From Crossiella sp. SN42 (lineage in GTDB: Bacteria > Actinomycetota > Actinomycetes > Mycobacteriales > Pseudonocardiaceae): DNA of 64,000 nucleotides. Where the stretch lies: the NCBI RefSeq assembly GCF_023897065.1, contig NZ_JAMHIV010000035.1, positions 45,408 through 109,407 of the forward strand, written 5' to 3'. This document shows, piece by piece, positions 10,201-27,600 of this stretch (the first letter of the stretch is position 1; the number at the start of each line of letters is the position of its first letter). The notes below the pieces were generated by a model that saw nothing but the letters and a program-made list of their open reading frames with translations, ran no database searches and was not told the DNA's origin. The translations under genes were made by a program, and so were the position numbers.

Positions 10201-13200
10201 GCTTCGCCGAGCTGGCCCCCGCGCCGCCCGGCCCGGAGCTGGCCACGCTGACCGACCGGGAGCGGGAGGTGCTGCGGGCGCTGGCGCGCGGGCTGAGCAA
10301 CGCCGAGATCGCGGCCGAGCTGGCGGTGGGCGAGGGCACGGTGAAGACCCACGTGGCCAGGGTGCTGGCCAAGCTCGGGCTGCGCACCAGGGTGCACGCG
10401 GTGATCTACGCGCACGAGCACGACCTTGGCTAGAACTCCGCCGCGTGGTCGGCCACCCACTGCCGGAAGGTCCGCGCGGACGAACCGGTCACAGCCGCCA
10501 CCGTGTCGGTGATCTCGGGACTGGGCTGGGCCGACATCGCGGCGTAGGCGTCCAGCAGGACGTCCACAAAGGACAGTGGCAGGCCGTCGGCGAGCAGCTG
10601 CCGCCGGGCGGCAGGGCGGTCCAGCTCGACCCAGCGCAGCGGGCGGCCGAGCACCTCGCCGATGATCCGCACCTGCTCGGCCTGGCTGAGCACCTCGGGC
10701 CCGGTCAGCCGGTACACCTGGCCGTGGTGGCCTTCGCCGGTGAGCGCGCGCACCGCCACCGCCGCGATGTCCGCCTCGTGCAGCATGGCCATGCCCAGCC
10801 CGCCGTAGGCGCCGCGCACCTCGTTCCCCGCCCTGATCTGCCCGGCCCACCACCGGGCGTTGACCGCGAACGTGCTCGGCCGGATGACCGTCCACTCCAG
10901 ACCGGACCGCCGGATCAGCTCCTCCTGCGCGTCCATGCTCAGGTCGCGGACCCCGCCGGAGCCGAGGAAGACCACCCGGCGCGCGTGCCTGGCGATCTCC
11001 GCGAGCACCCCGGGGAGCGCCTCGCCGCTGTGCAGCGGCCAGATCAGGAACACCGCGTCCACCCCGCGCAGGCTGTCGGTCAGGCTCTCCGGGCGGGCCA
11101 GGTCCGCGCGATCTCGGGGCAGGGCAACGGCTTGCGCGCCAAGCTGAGTCATCACCTGGCGGCCGACGTTGCCGGTCGCCCCGGTCACCAGAACTCGTGT
11201 CGTCATGGCTTCACAGTCGGGTCCGGATGCGGATTACCGCCCGTGAACTACGGTGATCCGGTGGAATCCGTCATCCTGGACGAGCTGGAGCGGGAAATCG
11301 TCACCGCGCTCCAGCAGGACGGCCGGGCCCCGTTCAGCCGGATCGCCGGGGCGCTGGGCGTCTCGGAGAACACGGTGGCCCGCCGGTACCAGCGGCTGCG
11401 CTCGGCCGGGCTGCTGCGGGTGGTGGGTTCGGTGTACGGCCCGCTGGCCGGCTACACCTCGTGGACCCTGCGCATCCGCTGCACCCCGGACGCGGCCACC
11501 CCGATCGCCACCGCGCTGGCCCGCCGCCCGGACACCTTCTGGGTGCACCTGCTCTCCGGCGGCACCGAGATCTCCTGCCACGTCCAGGCCCGCACCGACG
11601 CCGACCGGGACACCCTGCTGATGGACAAGCTGCCGCGCACCGCCAGGGTGCTGGACCTCAGCGCGCACGCCCTGCTCGGCCCGAGCGGCCCCGCGGTCAC
11701 CCTGGACGACGGCGACCACGCCTTGCTGGCGGTCCTGGCCACCGACGGCCGCGCCCGGCACACCGAACTGGCCGCGGCCACCGGCTGGTCGGAGTCCACG
11801 GTGAAGCGGCGGGTCGACGCGTTGCGGGACAGCGGAGTGCTGGTGTTCGAGGTGGACGTGCCGCCCGCGGCGCTGGGCCTGCGCGCCGAGGCCCGGCTGT
11901 GGCTGACCGTGCGGCCCTCGGCGCTGCGCCGGGTCGCGGCGGCGGTCGGCGGGCACCCGGAGGTGAGCTTCGCCGGGGTGACCACGGGGCGGACCAACCT
12001 GACCGCGATGGTGGCCTGCCGCGACGCCGGGGAGCTGTACCGGTACCTGACCGAGCGGGTGGGCGGGCTGGCCGGGGTGCACTCGATGGAGACCGCGCCG
12101 GTGGTGCGGACGGTGAAGCGGTCCGGGGCGCTGCTGCCGCGCTGAGGGGTCAGGTGGCCTGGGCGGCGCGGACCAGGGCGGCGTTGTCCGGGGCCGGGGT
12201 GCCGTCGGGCAGCACCAGGGTGTCCTCCAGGCCGATCCGGCGGTGCAGGCCCAGGCGGACGGCCTCGGCGAGCACCGGCCAGGCGCCGCCCTCCTCGCCG
12301 TGCAACAGGATCGGCAGGTCCGGTGGCAGGAAGTCCAGCGCGGCGAGCAGGTCGGCGGCGGCGGGCTGGGCGCGGTCGGGGTTGGTCTCCTGGACCTCGG
12401 CCAGCACCCGGATGGTGCCCGCAGGCACGCCCTCGGCGCGCAGAATGGCCGCGGCCTTGGTGGTGAACACGCCGAGCTCGATGCCGACGCCCGCGCGGTG
12501 CAGGGCGGCGCAGACCGACAGCCAGCCGGGCTCGTGCACGTTCACCGAGGCCACGTCCGGGCGGCCGGCGGCCAGGCCGGACCAGCCTTCGACCAGTTCG
12601 GTGCGGCGCACCGGGTCCGGGGTGATCCAGGCGCCGGTGCTGACGCCGATCTCCACGCCGGGGGCGGCGGCCCGCACGGTGGCGACCACGGTGGCCAGCT
12701 CGGGACCGGCCAGGGTCTCCAGGCCGACCGCGTCCCTGGGGTGCAGGTGCACCGAGGTGACGCCCAGCTCGGCGACCTCGGCGACCGCGGTGGCCAGCTG
12801 CCAGGGGGTGATGGGCACGGTGGGGTGGGCCTCGGCGGGCCGGCTGCCGTTGGGGCAGCACTGAAGCAGCGGCAGCATTGCGGGCGCTCCTAGCTCAGTT
12901 CCCGGACGAAGCCGTGCAGCAAGACTCCCGGAACCGGGGAGAAGTCGCGCGACGGCAACCGGGTGAACCCGTGCCGCCGGTACAGCCGGTGCGCCGCGGC
13001 CATGGTGGAGGTGCTGCACATGACCACGCGGCTGACGCCCAGGTCAGCAGCCCGGTCCAGGACCGCGCGGAGCAGCTGTTCGCCGATGCCGCGGCCGTGG
13101 TGGGCCGGGTCGACGGCGAGCATCCGGAACTCCAGTTCACCCGGTTCGGAGACCTCGGCGAACTCGGTGCCGGGCAGCACCACGGTCACCGTGCCCAGCA

Positions 13201-13361
13201 GCCTGCCCTCCTCGTCGGCGGCCACCAGCAGCTCGGCCGCGCGGGCGCGGGCGGCCGCGTTCCGCAGCGTGGTGCCGTAGTCGCTGCCCTCCGGGATGAA
13301 CCCGCCCGCTTGGTAGGCGGCGACGGTCAGCTCGCCCACCGCGTCCAGCTCGGCCGGTTCA

Positions 13362-15695
<2,334 letters not shown>

Positions 15696-18600
15696 TCATC
15701 GCGGCCTTGCCCGCGTCGTCCAGGGCGGCGATGCCGGGGTGGAACACCGCGACGTCGACCAGCCCGGCCTCCTCGTCGATCAGCGCGGCCAGCCGGACCT
15801 GGGACAGCGGCAGCCGGTGCGGGCCGAGGTTGACGGTGACCTCGTTGGGGTCGGGCACCGGCGGCACCGCGTCGTAGAACTCCCACATCGGGCCGGGATC
15901 GGGCGCGGCGGCCAGCCAGGCGTCGGTGTAGGGCCGCAGGTCCGGGTCGCCCTGGGCGCTGAGCACCAGCGCGTACACCGCCCGCTGCCCGCGTTCCACC
16001 GCGAACTGCAGGTTCGGGTGGATCGCGGTGACCGCCTCCACCACCAGGTTCTCCACCCGGCCGGGGTCCTTGTCCCCGAGTGCCGCGCTCACCTGCGGCA
16101 GCAGCTCGGTGTTCCAGCGCTGCCAGAACGCGACGGCGGCCTCGTGCGGGTCGGCTGGCTCGACCGGGTCGGGCTCGAAGCCGCCACGCAGCTTGCGCAG
16201 GAACCGTTTCATGGCCGCCAATCCTCATCCAGTGCGGGGCAGGACCTGTGCGAGAAGTCTCGTGTGCGAGAGCCGTGATCGAGGTGGTCCCTGGCGGTGC
16301 GGCCGGGCCACCCTCATACCGGACGTAGTCGGGTGGCCCGGCCGTGCCGCCAGGGGCCGCCTCGGCGCGGGTATCGTGCGCGAGACTTCTCGCACAGGTC
16401 CTTCAGTACCCACCGTAGCGTCGAAGTCACCGGGCCGGGCGAGAAGCTCTGGTCGCGACTGCCAGCAGGGCTGCCGCCGGTGGCGCGAGCGCCCGCCCGG
16501 CGGGCCACACGGCGCGCAGCTGCCGCCGCAGGTCGATCCCGCTGACCGGCACCTCGACCAGCCGTCGGTCGGCCAGGTCGGCCTCGACCGCGAGCACGCT
16601 GAGCACCGCCGGGCCGGACCCGGCCGCGACCGCGCCGCGCACGGCCGTGGTGGAGCCCAGCTCGACCAGTGCCCGGACCTTACCCACTCCGGTGCGTTCC
16701 ATCGCCCGTTCGAGGGTTTCCCTGGTGCCCGAACCCCGTTCCCGGACAACCAGCGGAGTACCCACGAGCTCGGCCGGGCCAACCGGTCGTCGCCGTTTCG
16801 CCCACGGATGGCCGGGCGCGACCACCACGGCCAGCCGGTCCTCGGCCACCCGGCGGGTGCGCAGACCGCGCGGGACCGACGGCGACTCGACGAAACCGAG
16901 GTCGACCTCGCCGCGCCGGGCCAGCTCGGCCACCGCGGCCGAGTTGGTCACCTGCAAGCCCACGTACAGCCCGGGGTTGCCGCGGCGCAGCTCGGTGATC
17001 CAGCCGGGCACCAGGTGCTCGGCCACGGTCATGCTGGCCGCCACGCTCAGCTCGGCCACCCGGCGGGCGCGCAGGGCCTCCGCGCCGTGCAGCAGCACGT
17101 CCAGTTCGGCGAGCACCCGTTTGGCCCATTCGGTGACCATCTGGCCGGACTCGGTGAGCGTGGATCCCCTGGTGCTGCGGTCGACCAGGGCCAGCCCGAG
17201 CCGTTTCTCCAGGGTGGCCAGGCGTTTGCTGGCCGCGGGCTGGCTGATGCCCAGCCGCGCGGCGGCCTGGCCCAGACTGCCCAGCTCGGCGAGCCGGACG
17301 AGCAGGTCGAGTGACTCGGGGTCCGGCGGTTTGCTCATAACCAAACATTATGACGGCCTAGCCAACTCGGCCTACCGAAGTGTCACACGCGGGCCGATGC
17401 TGGTGTGGTGAGGACATTTACGCGGGGCTCGGCAACGGCGCCGGGCTTGCTGGTGGTCGCCGCCGCGGTGGCGGTCGCGCTCGGGGTCGCGGCGGTGGCG
17501 CCTTCGGTGAGCGCGCTGACCGTGGCGGTGCTGCTGGGGATCGCGGCAGGGAACCTCGGCCGGTGGCGGACCGGGACGGCGGTCCAGCGGGCCACGCGCC
17601 CGGCGAGCGCGGCCGGGTTGCTGCCAGCCTCCTGCTCCCCCGGGCTGAGCTGGGCCGCGCGGCGGCTGGTGCGGGCGGGTGTGGTGCTGCTCGGACTCCA
17701 GCTCGCGGTCAGCGACGTGCTCGACCTGGGCGGCGGCATGCTGCTGGTGGTGCTGGCCACGGTGGCCGGGACCTTCCTCGGCACCCGGCTGCTCGGCCGC
17801 TGGCTCGGCCTGCCGGAGGGCCTGAGCACGCTGGTGGCCACCGGCTTCTCGATCTGCGGCGCGGCCGCGGTGGCCGCGATGGAGGGCGTGGTGCCCAGGC
17901 GGGACCGGGACGTGGCCACCGCGGTGGCGCTGGTGACGCTGTTCGGCAGCCTCTGGATGCTGCTGCTGCCGGTGCTCGCCGAGCTGCTCGGCCTGTCCGC
18001 GCGGGCCACCGGCGGCTGGGCGGGGGCGAGTGTGCACGAGGTGGCGCAGGTGCTGGTCGGCGCGGCCCCCGCGGGCGCGGCGGCGGTGTCGGCGGCGGTG
18101 GTGGTGAAGCTGAGCCGGGTGGTGCTGCTCGCGCCGCTGGTGACCATCGTGGGCCGACGTCAGGGGCAGTGGCTGCCGCCGGTGTTCGTGCTCGGCTTCG
18201 TGGCGATGATCCTGGTGCGCAGCACCGGGTTGCTGCCGGACCCGGTGCTGGCGGTGGCGAAGGTGGCGGCCACCGTGCTGATGGCCGGGGCGCTGTTCGC
18301 GCTGGGCACCGCGGTGCGGCTGCGGGAACTGCTCGCCACCGGGCCGAGAGCACTGGTGCTGGGCACCGCCTCCACCGCGCTGGCGGCCGGGATCTCGTTG
18401 GCGGGCTTGGCCTTGGTGGGCTGGTGACGGCCCCCGGTCGGGGTCAGGGGGCCGCCACCAGCACGTTGGTTCAGCGCAGGGCGGTCAGGCCCAGCGCCAG
18501 TGTTCCCGTTGCGGTGTAGTCGATCGCGGGCTCGCTGCTCGGCCAGGCCCGCACGTCGTCGACGAACCGGGAGCCCTGGCCGTCGAAGGCCGCCAGCGGG

Positions 18601-21600
18601 TGCGAGCACGCCACGCCGCCGCCGGGCAGGTCGCCCAGGCTGGCGAACTTCTCCGCCGCGTTCGGCCCGTTGACCACACCGCCGACCAGGATCTTCTCCC
18701 CGCCGGTGGTGCTGCCGGAGAGGTTGGCCGCCTGGTGGTGCGGGCAGTACGGGAACCGCGGCCCGACGCCGATCACCAGGGACAGGCCCCAGGAGTTGGC
18801 GCCGAGGGCGAAGTTGCGCTGCTGGGAGCCGAAGGCGTCGTAGCTGCGGTCCCTGGTCACCGAGCGGTACAGCTCGACGGTGGCCGCGTAGCCGAAGCTG
18901 CGGGTGGCCACGTCGAAGGCGGTGATGTCCACCGCGGTGCGGAACGGGCTGGTCGCCGCGCGGGCCACGCCCTTGTCCAGCTGCCGCTTGAGGTCGCCGA
19001 TCAGCTGCGCCTCGGTCACCTGCGCGTCCCGGACCCACCTGGTGCGCAACACCTTCACCAGGTCGGCGTGGCCGAGTGCGCTGGTGTTGTACAGGTTCAG
19101 CGTGTCCTGGTCGCCGGAAGCCAGGTAGGCCCTGGCCCACCGGGTGGCCTGGGTGGCCCAGTCGCCCGCCCTGCGGTCGCCGAGGGCGTGCCCGGCCAGC
19201 GCGAGCTGGGTGGCCCCGTACTCCAGATCGTCGGTCCAGGAGTTCTCCGGGTAGTAGGAGTGCGGGAACGCGGTGGTCAGCTGGCCCACGTCGGTGGTCT
19301 TGGCCTGGGCGAAGACCGAGGCGGCCTGCTCCAGGTAGTACCGGGCCTTGCGCCAGTCGCGGCGGGACTCGACCTGGGCGGCCAGCGCGAAGGCGGCCGC
19401 GGCGCGACCGGCCAGGTTCGGGCTGATCTTCTCCCCTGGCGCGGCGGCCCGGAACACCGGGCGGTGCTTGATGAAGTACTTCTCATCGCCCGGCTTCACC
19501 TGGAGCGCGTCGTCGGTCTCCGGCAGCCGCCACACGTCGTGGTCGCCGAGGATGCCCAGGTCCGGGCTGCCCACGCCGATGCCGACCTGCACGTAGAAGG
19601 TCTTGGACTTCTCGTCCCATGCCTTGTCCAGCCACTTGAGCCCGAAGTCGATCTCGCTGGACAGGGTGCGGTCGCGGTTGCCCTCCCGCTGCACCAGCAA
19701 CAGCTCGCCGAGGGTGTAGGCGGTGTTGGAGGTGAACTTGACGAAGTCGCCCGCGTCGACCCATCCGCCTTCCAGGTCCACCGTCTGCCCGGTGGGCTTG
19801 AGCGGTTCGGCCAGCTGGTTGTCCGGCCGGAAGTTCGGCGTGTCGTAGACGATGGCCTTGGCGTCGCTGAGGTGCGCGGGCTTGCGGCCGAGCCTGCCGG
19901 GCACCACGTCCCCGCCGTCGCGCTGGGCGGCGTAGAAGTCGAAGGTCTTGTCCGCCACCGGCCCGAACAGCTGCCGGGCGGTGCCGATCTGGAAGGTCGC
20001 GGAGGTGGCCCGCACCGGGCCGGAGACGGTGACCCGGTAGCTGCCGGGCCGCTTCAGCGCGGAGAAGTCCAGTGGGTGCACCGCGGTGTACCCGGCGTTC
20101 CAGCCGCCGAGGCTGGCCCCGGCCTGGCCGGCGAGCACGGTGCGGCCCGCGGCGTCGAGCACCGTGAACCGGGCGCCCTCGCTGCTCGCGGGAGCCATCA
20201 GGTAGCCGATCTTGGTGTCGTCGTGGGCGTACCCCACGCCGTCGAGCCGGATCTGACCACTGGCGGCCGCGTTCGCGGTCGCCGCGCTCACCATCGCCGC
20301 GCCGAGGGCCACGGCGGTGCCGATCGCCACGGTTCGGAGCAGGGCAGGGCGAGGAACTCGCATGAATCCTCGGCATTCCTGGGTCGGCCGACCCAATTAG
20401 TTAATAAAGTTGTCTATTTGGGCGGAAAGTATTCCCGGACATATCGCCCAAGGTCAATGCGTAGTCGTACTAGGCATCAGCTGGCCTAGACCTGGGTGTA
20501 GGAAGGAGGTATGCCGGAGGAACCCCCTAAGCCAGCCAGGCGCGGCTGGCTACTGCCCGCACTGGCCGCCCTGCTCCTGCTGCTCGCGCTGGCGGCGGCC
20601 TGGCTGCTGTTCTTCGACCGCCAGCCGTCCTTCCTGCCCGCGCTGGTGCTGCGCACCTTCCCGCTGCACGTGCTGGCGCTGAGCCTGCTCGCGGTGGTGG
20701 TGCTGCTGCTCGCGCTGCGCAAGCGCCGGTGGCGGACCACGATCGCGGCCGCGGTGGCCGTCGCGCTGTCCGCGGCCACCGGCCTGGTGCCGACGATCAT
20801 CACCAGGGAGCAGGCCAGCCGGGCGGGCGCGGAGGTCAGCCTCGGCACGTACCTGGCCAACGCCGCGCACCTCAACCTGGGCTCGCCGGAGCAGGGCCGC
20901 ACCGTGCGCTACGCCTCGCCCGGCGGGCACGGGCTGGACCTGGACGTGTGGCCCTCGGCGGATCCGGGCTCGGGCAAGGCGATGCTGCTCATCCACGGCG
21001 GCGGCTGGGCCTCGGGCAACCGGAGCATGACCCCGGAGTGGAACCGGCTGCTGACCGGGCTTGGCTACACCGTCTTCGACATCGAGTACCGGATGGTGCG
21101 CGACACGCCGCCCGGAACCGCTTGGCAGGCAACGGTCGCGGACAGCCGGTGCGCGCTGGCCTGGATCACCGCGCACGCGGCGGAGTACCGCGTCGACCCG
21201 AACCGGATCTCGGTGATGGGCCAGTCCGCGGGCGGCCACCTGTCGCTGATGACCGCCTACACCGCGGGCACCGACGCCTTCCGCCCCAGCTGCGACCTGC
21301 CTGACGGCAAGATCAAGTCAGTGGTGGACTTCTACGGCCCGTACGACCTGCCCGCCTTCGCCACCGGTCCGGACGGCACCGACACCGGCCGGGCCATCCT
21401 CAACGACGTGCTGGGCGGCAGCGCGCAGCAGCAGCCGGACCGCTACCGCGCGTTCTCCCCCAGCAGCTACCTGCGCGGCGGCCTGCCACCCACGCTGATC
21501 GTGCAGGGCGAGCGGGACTTCCTGATGCCGCAGTCCCAGGCGCGCATGCTCGACGAGGGCCTGACCAAGGCCGGCGTGCCGCACCAGGCGCTGTTCCTGC

Positions 21601-24600
21601 CCTACGCCGACCACGGCTTCGACGCGAACTGGGGCTCCTACCAGACCCAGCTGGCCCGTTCGGCCGTCACCAGGTTCCTGGCCGAGCACGGCTGACTCAC
21701 CAGCCCTCCGGCGGCTCCACGAACGCCTTGCCCAGGTCCCTGCTGAGCGCGAGCGCGCGCCGGACCCAGCTCAGAGAAGCTCCGGCCATGCCACAGCACG
21801 GAGTGGCCACCGCGCGCTCGGCGAGCAGTTCGCGGTTGAAGCCGAGCCGGTCGACCAGGCGCAGCGCCGGGTCGGCCAGTGCGCGCAGGGTGGGCGGGGT
21901 CTTCGGTTCCAGCGTGGGCACCAGGCCGAGGAACAGCGTGGTGCCCGCGTCCCAGGTCTCGCCCAGCTCGTCCCAGAGCGCGGTGGGGGCCTTGCCGATC
22001 AGGGTGGCGTCCAGCGCGATCGCGTCCGCCCCCGCGTTGCGGAACAGCGTCACCGGCGGCCGCGGCGCGCAGCAGTGCACCACCACCGCGCACCCGGTGG
22101 CCGCCTTGACCCGCTCGATCAGCTGCCCCAGCAGTCCCTGCGCGTCCGGCGCGGGCACCGCCGCCACGTTGCCGTAACCGGAGGGCGTGGGCAGCCGCCC
22201 GTCCAGCACCGCGGGTAGCGCGGGCTCGTCGAGCTGGAGCACCACAGCTGCGCCGGTGCGCTCGGCGACCTCGCGGATGTGCCGGATCAGCCCCTCGGTC
22301 AGCGACTCGGTGAACTCGCGCAACGCGCCCCGGTCGGTGAGCACCCGGTGCCCGCGCACCAGCTCCACCTGGGAGACCAGCGTCCACGGCCCGGCCGACT
22401 GGAGCTTCACGGTCTCCCGCGCTCCGGTGGCCTCCAGTGCCTCGTCGAAGGCGTCCAGGTCGGTGCGCAGCAGGTCCACCGCCCGCCGGTGGTCCCGCCC
22501 GGCCCGCGCGGTCACCCGGTACGCCGAGGGCACCAGCTCCACCGCGAGCTCCACCAGCAGCCCCGCGGTCCGGCCGATGATGTCCGCGCCGACCCCGCGC
22601 GCGGGCAGCTCGGGCAGGTGCGGCAGCTCGGGCAACTCGCCCAGCACGATCCGCGCGGCCTCCAGGGGGTCGCTGCCGGGCAGAGAGCCGATACCGGTAA
22701 CCGTGCCGGGATTCACCTTCACCCGCCCAAGCCTGCCACGCCTGTCCCGTGGGCCGGCCGGGGGTCAGGCGGTGAGCGCCACCGCGACGGACAGGCTGTC
22801 CTCGTAGACGTGGTAGCGCGTGATCAACCCGTCCACCACGGTGAACCGCAGCGCGCACAGGGCGGTGTAGGACCGGCCGGTGGCGCGCACGGTCTGGGCG
22901 AGCTCGACGAAGAGCACGGCGTGCTGGCCGTCGACGAGCAGCTCCGGGGCGCGGCTGGGTGTGCCGGGGATGTGGGCCGCGGCGAGCTCGCGGAAGTGGT
23001 CGGCGACGTCGGCTCTGGTGTGGCGGGGGCGGATCCAGGGGACGGCGGGGTGGCCTTCGGCCGGCCAGTTGAGCTGCCAGTCGACCTGCTCGGCGAAGAG
23101 GGCGGCGATGTGCTCGGGGGTGCCGGTGGTGGCGCGGGTGAGGAAGTCCTCGATGACGGCGCGGGTGGTGGGCAAGGCGGGTCCTTTCAGTGGATCTTGC
23201 CGCCGACCGTAGGCCAGGTCCGCTGACAAGGGGTGTCAGTGTTGCGAGATTGACGAATCAATCGTCAAGGTGGACGATTGATTAATGCTATTCCGCGCTC
23301 CGGCACTGGATGCCGACGATCACCGGGTCATCGAGGAGATCGATGACTACCGGCGTCGGCTCCGGTACTTCCTGAGCGAGCCGCGCCGGTGGAAGGGGCA
23401 GCTCCGCCGCAACCTGAAGGCGCGCGCCATCCGCGGTTCCAACAGCATCGAGGGCTACGAGGTCTCCCTCGACGACGCCGTGGCGCTGCTGGAGGACGAC
23501 GAACCGCTCGACGCCGACCGCCGCACGTCGATGGAGATCGTCGGCTACCGCAACGCGCTGACCTACATCCAGCAGCTGGCAGGCGATCCGGAGTTCACCC
23601 TCGACCAGTCGCTGCTGCGCAGCCTGCACTTCATGATGCTGGGCCACGACCTGACGAAGAGCCCCGGGCGGTACCGGCAGAGCTCGATCTACGTGCACGA
23701 CGAGGAACACGACGAGATCGTCTACGAGGGGCCGGACCACGAGCTCGTGCCAGGACTCATGCGGGAGCTGACCGAGGCGCTGGCCGCGGACGGCGACTGC
23801 CCGGTCTTCGTGCGCGCGGCGCTCGCCCACCTCAACCTGGTCATGATCCACCCGTTCCGGGACGGGAACGGCCGGATGGCGCGGGCGCTGCAAACCCTGG
23901 TGCTGGCCAGGGAGAAGATCCTCACGCCCGAGTTCAGCAGCATCGAGGAGTGGCTCGGCCGCAACACCAACGCCTACTACGACGCGCTCGCCGAGGCCGG
24001 TGGCGGGACCTGGCGGCCCGAGCGCGGCACGCACGCCTGGATCCGGTTCAACCTGACCGCGCACCACATGCAGGCCCAGACCGTGCTGCGCCGGATCGAC
24101 GAGGCGGCCCGGATGTGGCAGCGGCTGGAGACCGAGCTGGCCGAGCGGAAGCTGCCGGAACGCACCGCCTCGGCGCTGTTCCAGGCCTCGATCGGGCTCA
24201 CCGTGCGCCGCGCGGGCTACGGCAGGGACGCCGAGCTGGAGCCGGGCACCGCCGCGCGCGACCTCCGGATGCTGGTCGAGCGGGGGCTGCTGGTCCCGCG
24301 CGGCGAGACCAAGGCCCGGATCTACGTGGCCAGCGAGGAGCTGCGCTCGATTCGCGGCCAGGTCATCACCGCACGGGAGCGGCCGCACGACCCCTACCAG
24401 GCGTCTCCGCGGACCGGCGCGTCGCCGCGGCAGCGCAGGAGCACGCGCTGAGCCTGGCGGCCGGGGCGCTGTGCGACGCCCCGGCCCGCCGGCTCAGATC
24501 TCCAGCACCGACAGGATGTTCCCCGCCGGATCCGCGAACCACGCGATGTCCGGCCCCTGCCCTGCCTCCGACCCCCGCGCGATCCCCCGCTCATCCGTCA

Positions 24601-27600
24601 TCCCGGCGTACCGCTCAAACCGCACCCCCAGTGCGCTCAGCTCGGTCACCGCCGCGTCGATGTCCGCCACCGGGAAGTTGAGCACCGTGTACTCGGCGGG
24701 CACGTGGTTCGGCTTGGGATAGACGAAGACCTCCGCCCCCGAGCCCAGGTGCAGCGTCAACATGCCCTGGGACTCGGTGACGCGCAGGCCCAGGGTGCCG
24801 GCGTAGAAGGTCTGGGCGGCGGGGATGTCGTTGACGGAGAAGCCGCTGAAGGCCTTGGTGTCAGCGAACATCGGCCATCTCCGCGCGGATGCGGGCCTGG
24901 TAGGCCTCGCCGAGCTCGATGATCTGGATGTAGTTGCCGTCGGGGTCCTCCAGGGTGCCGAAGAGCATGCCCTCGTTGCGTTCCTCCAGCTCGACGAGCC
25001 AGGTGACGCCCAGCTTGGTCAGGTGGGCGGCGGCGAACCGGGCGTCCTCGACGTGGAAGTTGAAGATGACGCGGCCGGGTTCGGCGGGGGCGGGGGCGAT
25101 GTCGTCGCGGTGTTCGATGAGGACGGCGACCTCGCCGAACATGAGGAAGCCGTCCTTGCTGACGTGCGCGCCGAGGGCGTGCTGGTACCAGTCGCGCAGG
25201 CGGGCGGGGTCGGTGCTGGCGAGCAGGATGCTGCCGAGGGTGGCGCTCATCGGATTTCCTTCCGGTCCGGGTCCTGTCGGACACCGACGAACGGGCCGGA
25301 GGAGAATCGACACTCAGCGGCGCTGGGTGGTCAGGCCGCTGAGGAAGTAGCGCTGGGCCAGCAGGAACACCACGATCATGGGCACGGTGGCGATGGTGCT
25401 GGCGGCCAGCACCAGCTCCCACTGGGCCTCGCCGCCCTGGCCGAAGCGGTCCAGCACCGCCTTGAGGCCGCGGGGCACCGTGAACAGGTCCGGGTCGCGC
25501 AGGTAGATCAGCGGTTTCATCAGCTCGGTCCAGCTGTTCTTCAGCTCGAAGACGAACACCACGATCAGGCCCGGCCGCACCAGCGGCAGCGCGATGCTGG
25601 TGAACAGCCTGGGGAAGGAGGCGCCGTCGACCCTGGCCGCCTCGAAGACCTCGCGGGACTGGCTGAGGAAGAACTGGCGGAGCAGGAAGACGAAGAAGGC
25701 CGAGCCGAACAGGTTCTGCGCCCACAGCGGGACCTGGGTGTTGCCCAGGCCGAGCCAGTCCCACTCCAGGTACACCGGCACCATGGTGACCGCGGCGGGC
25801 AGCATCATGGTGCCCAGCACCAGGCCGAAGAGCAGGTTGCGGCTGCGGAAGCGGAAGTAGGCGAAGCCGAAGGCGACCAGCGCGCTGGACAGGGTGACCG
25901 CCAGCGCCGCGGCCAGGCCCACCAGCAGGCTGTTGAGCAGCCACAGCGGCAGCGGCACCGCCTGCCAGACCTCGCTGAAGTTCGCCGGGGTGAACGGGTC
26001 CGGCCACAGGCTGTTGTCGAAGACCCGTTCGCGCGGTTTGAGGCTGGCGCTGAGCAGCCACAGGAACGGGAACAGGAACAGCGCGGCCAGCGCCAGCAGC
26101 GCGAGCACGGTGAACGGGCGCCGCCTCACCTCGGGCTCCCCTCGTAGTGCACCAGGCGGCGGCTGGCCCGCACCTGGAACGCGGTCACCACCAGGATGAT
26201 CAGGAACAGCAGCCAGGCCAGCGCGGAGGCGTAGCCCATCCGCAGCGCGCCGAAGGCCTGCTGGAACAGGTAGATCACGTAGAACAGGGCGGCGTCGCCC
26301 TCGGTGCCGGACTGGGCCCCGGCGCCGAAGAACATCGAGTACGCCTCGGTGAAGGTCTGCAACGAGGCGATGGTGTTGACCAGCACGGTGAAGTACACCG
26401 TCGGGCTGATCTGCGGCAGGGTCACGTGCCAGAACTGCCCCCACCCCCCGGCCCCGTCCAGCCGGGCCGCCTCGTACAGCTCCGGCGCCACCCCGGACAG
26501 CGCGGCCAGGTAGATCACCACGGTGCTGCCCACCGTCCACAGGCTCATCAGCACCAGCCCCGGCTTGATCCAGGCCGGATCGGTTGTCCACTGTGGACCG
26601 TCCACACCGAACCAGGACAGCAGCTCGTTGATCGCGCCGGTCTGGCCGTTGAGCAGCAGCAGGAACATCGCCGCCATGGCCACCGGCGGGGTCATCACCG
26701 GCAGGTACAGCACGGTGCGGAAGAAGCCGCGGGCCACCGCCATCCGGTGCAGCAACACCGCGATGGCCAGCGCCAGCACGATCTGCAGCGGCACGTGCAG
26801 CACGGTGAACACCGCAGTGTTCCACAGCGCGGTGCCCACCTTCGGATCGGCCAGCAGGTCGGCGTAGTTGGCCACGCCGACCGCGCGCGGCGGGTTGACC
26901 AGGTCGTAGTCGGTGAAGGAGAGCACCAGCCCGGCGATGGTCGGCCCGATGGTGAACAGGGCCAGCCCGATCAGCCAGGGCGCGAGGAAGAACCAGGCCC
27001 AGCGACTCTCCCGCCGCACCACGCTCATGGTTACCTCCGCGCCCGTTCGATGGCCAGCTCGGCCTCCCGCTGCGCCTGCCGCATCGCGCTCACCGGGTCC
27101 TGCGCGCCGGTCAGCACCCGGTGCGCGGCGCCCTCGTAGGCCTGGGTGAACTCCAGCCCGGCGGGCACCACCGGCAGCGCGAACGCCTTGTCCTGTAGCC
27201 CGAGCACCACCCGCACGCCCGCGTCGATGAGCGGTACCGAGGCGGCCGAGTACAGCTCGGCGAAGATCCGCTCATCCGCCACCCGGTTCGCGGTGTAGGT
27301 GCCCGAGTACGGCCTTCCCTTGCGCGCCAAGGCTTCCTTGCGGGCCTTGGCGGCGGCGAACCAGGTGTCCGCGGCGGTCATGGTCACCGCGAACTCGCAC
27401 GCCTTGGCCGGATCGCGCACGCCGACCGGGATGCCCCAGGCCGAGCCGGAGGCATAGGAGATCGGGTTGCCCTGGCGGTCGGTGAACGGGCGCACCGCCA
27501 CCGCGGCCTTCGGGGAGTTGTTGGCCAGGGTGTTGATGTACCAGTTCTCCATCGGCCGCGCGGCCTCCTGCCCGGTGGCGAACTCGTTGCCCGCGCCGTG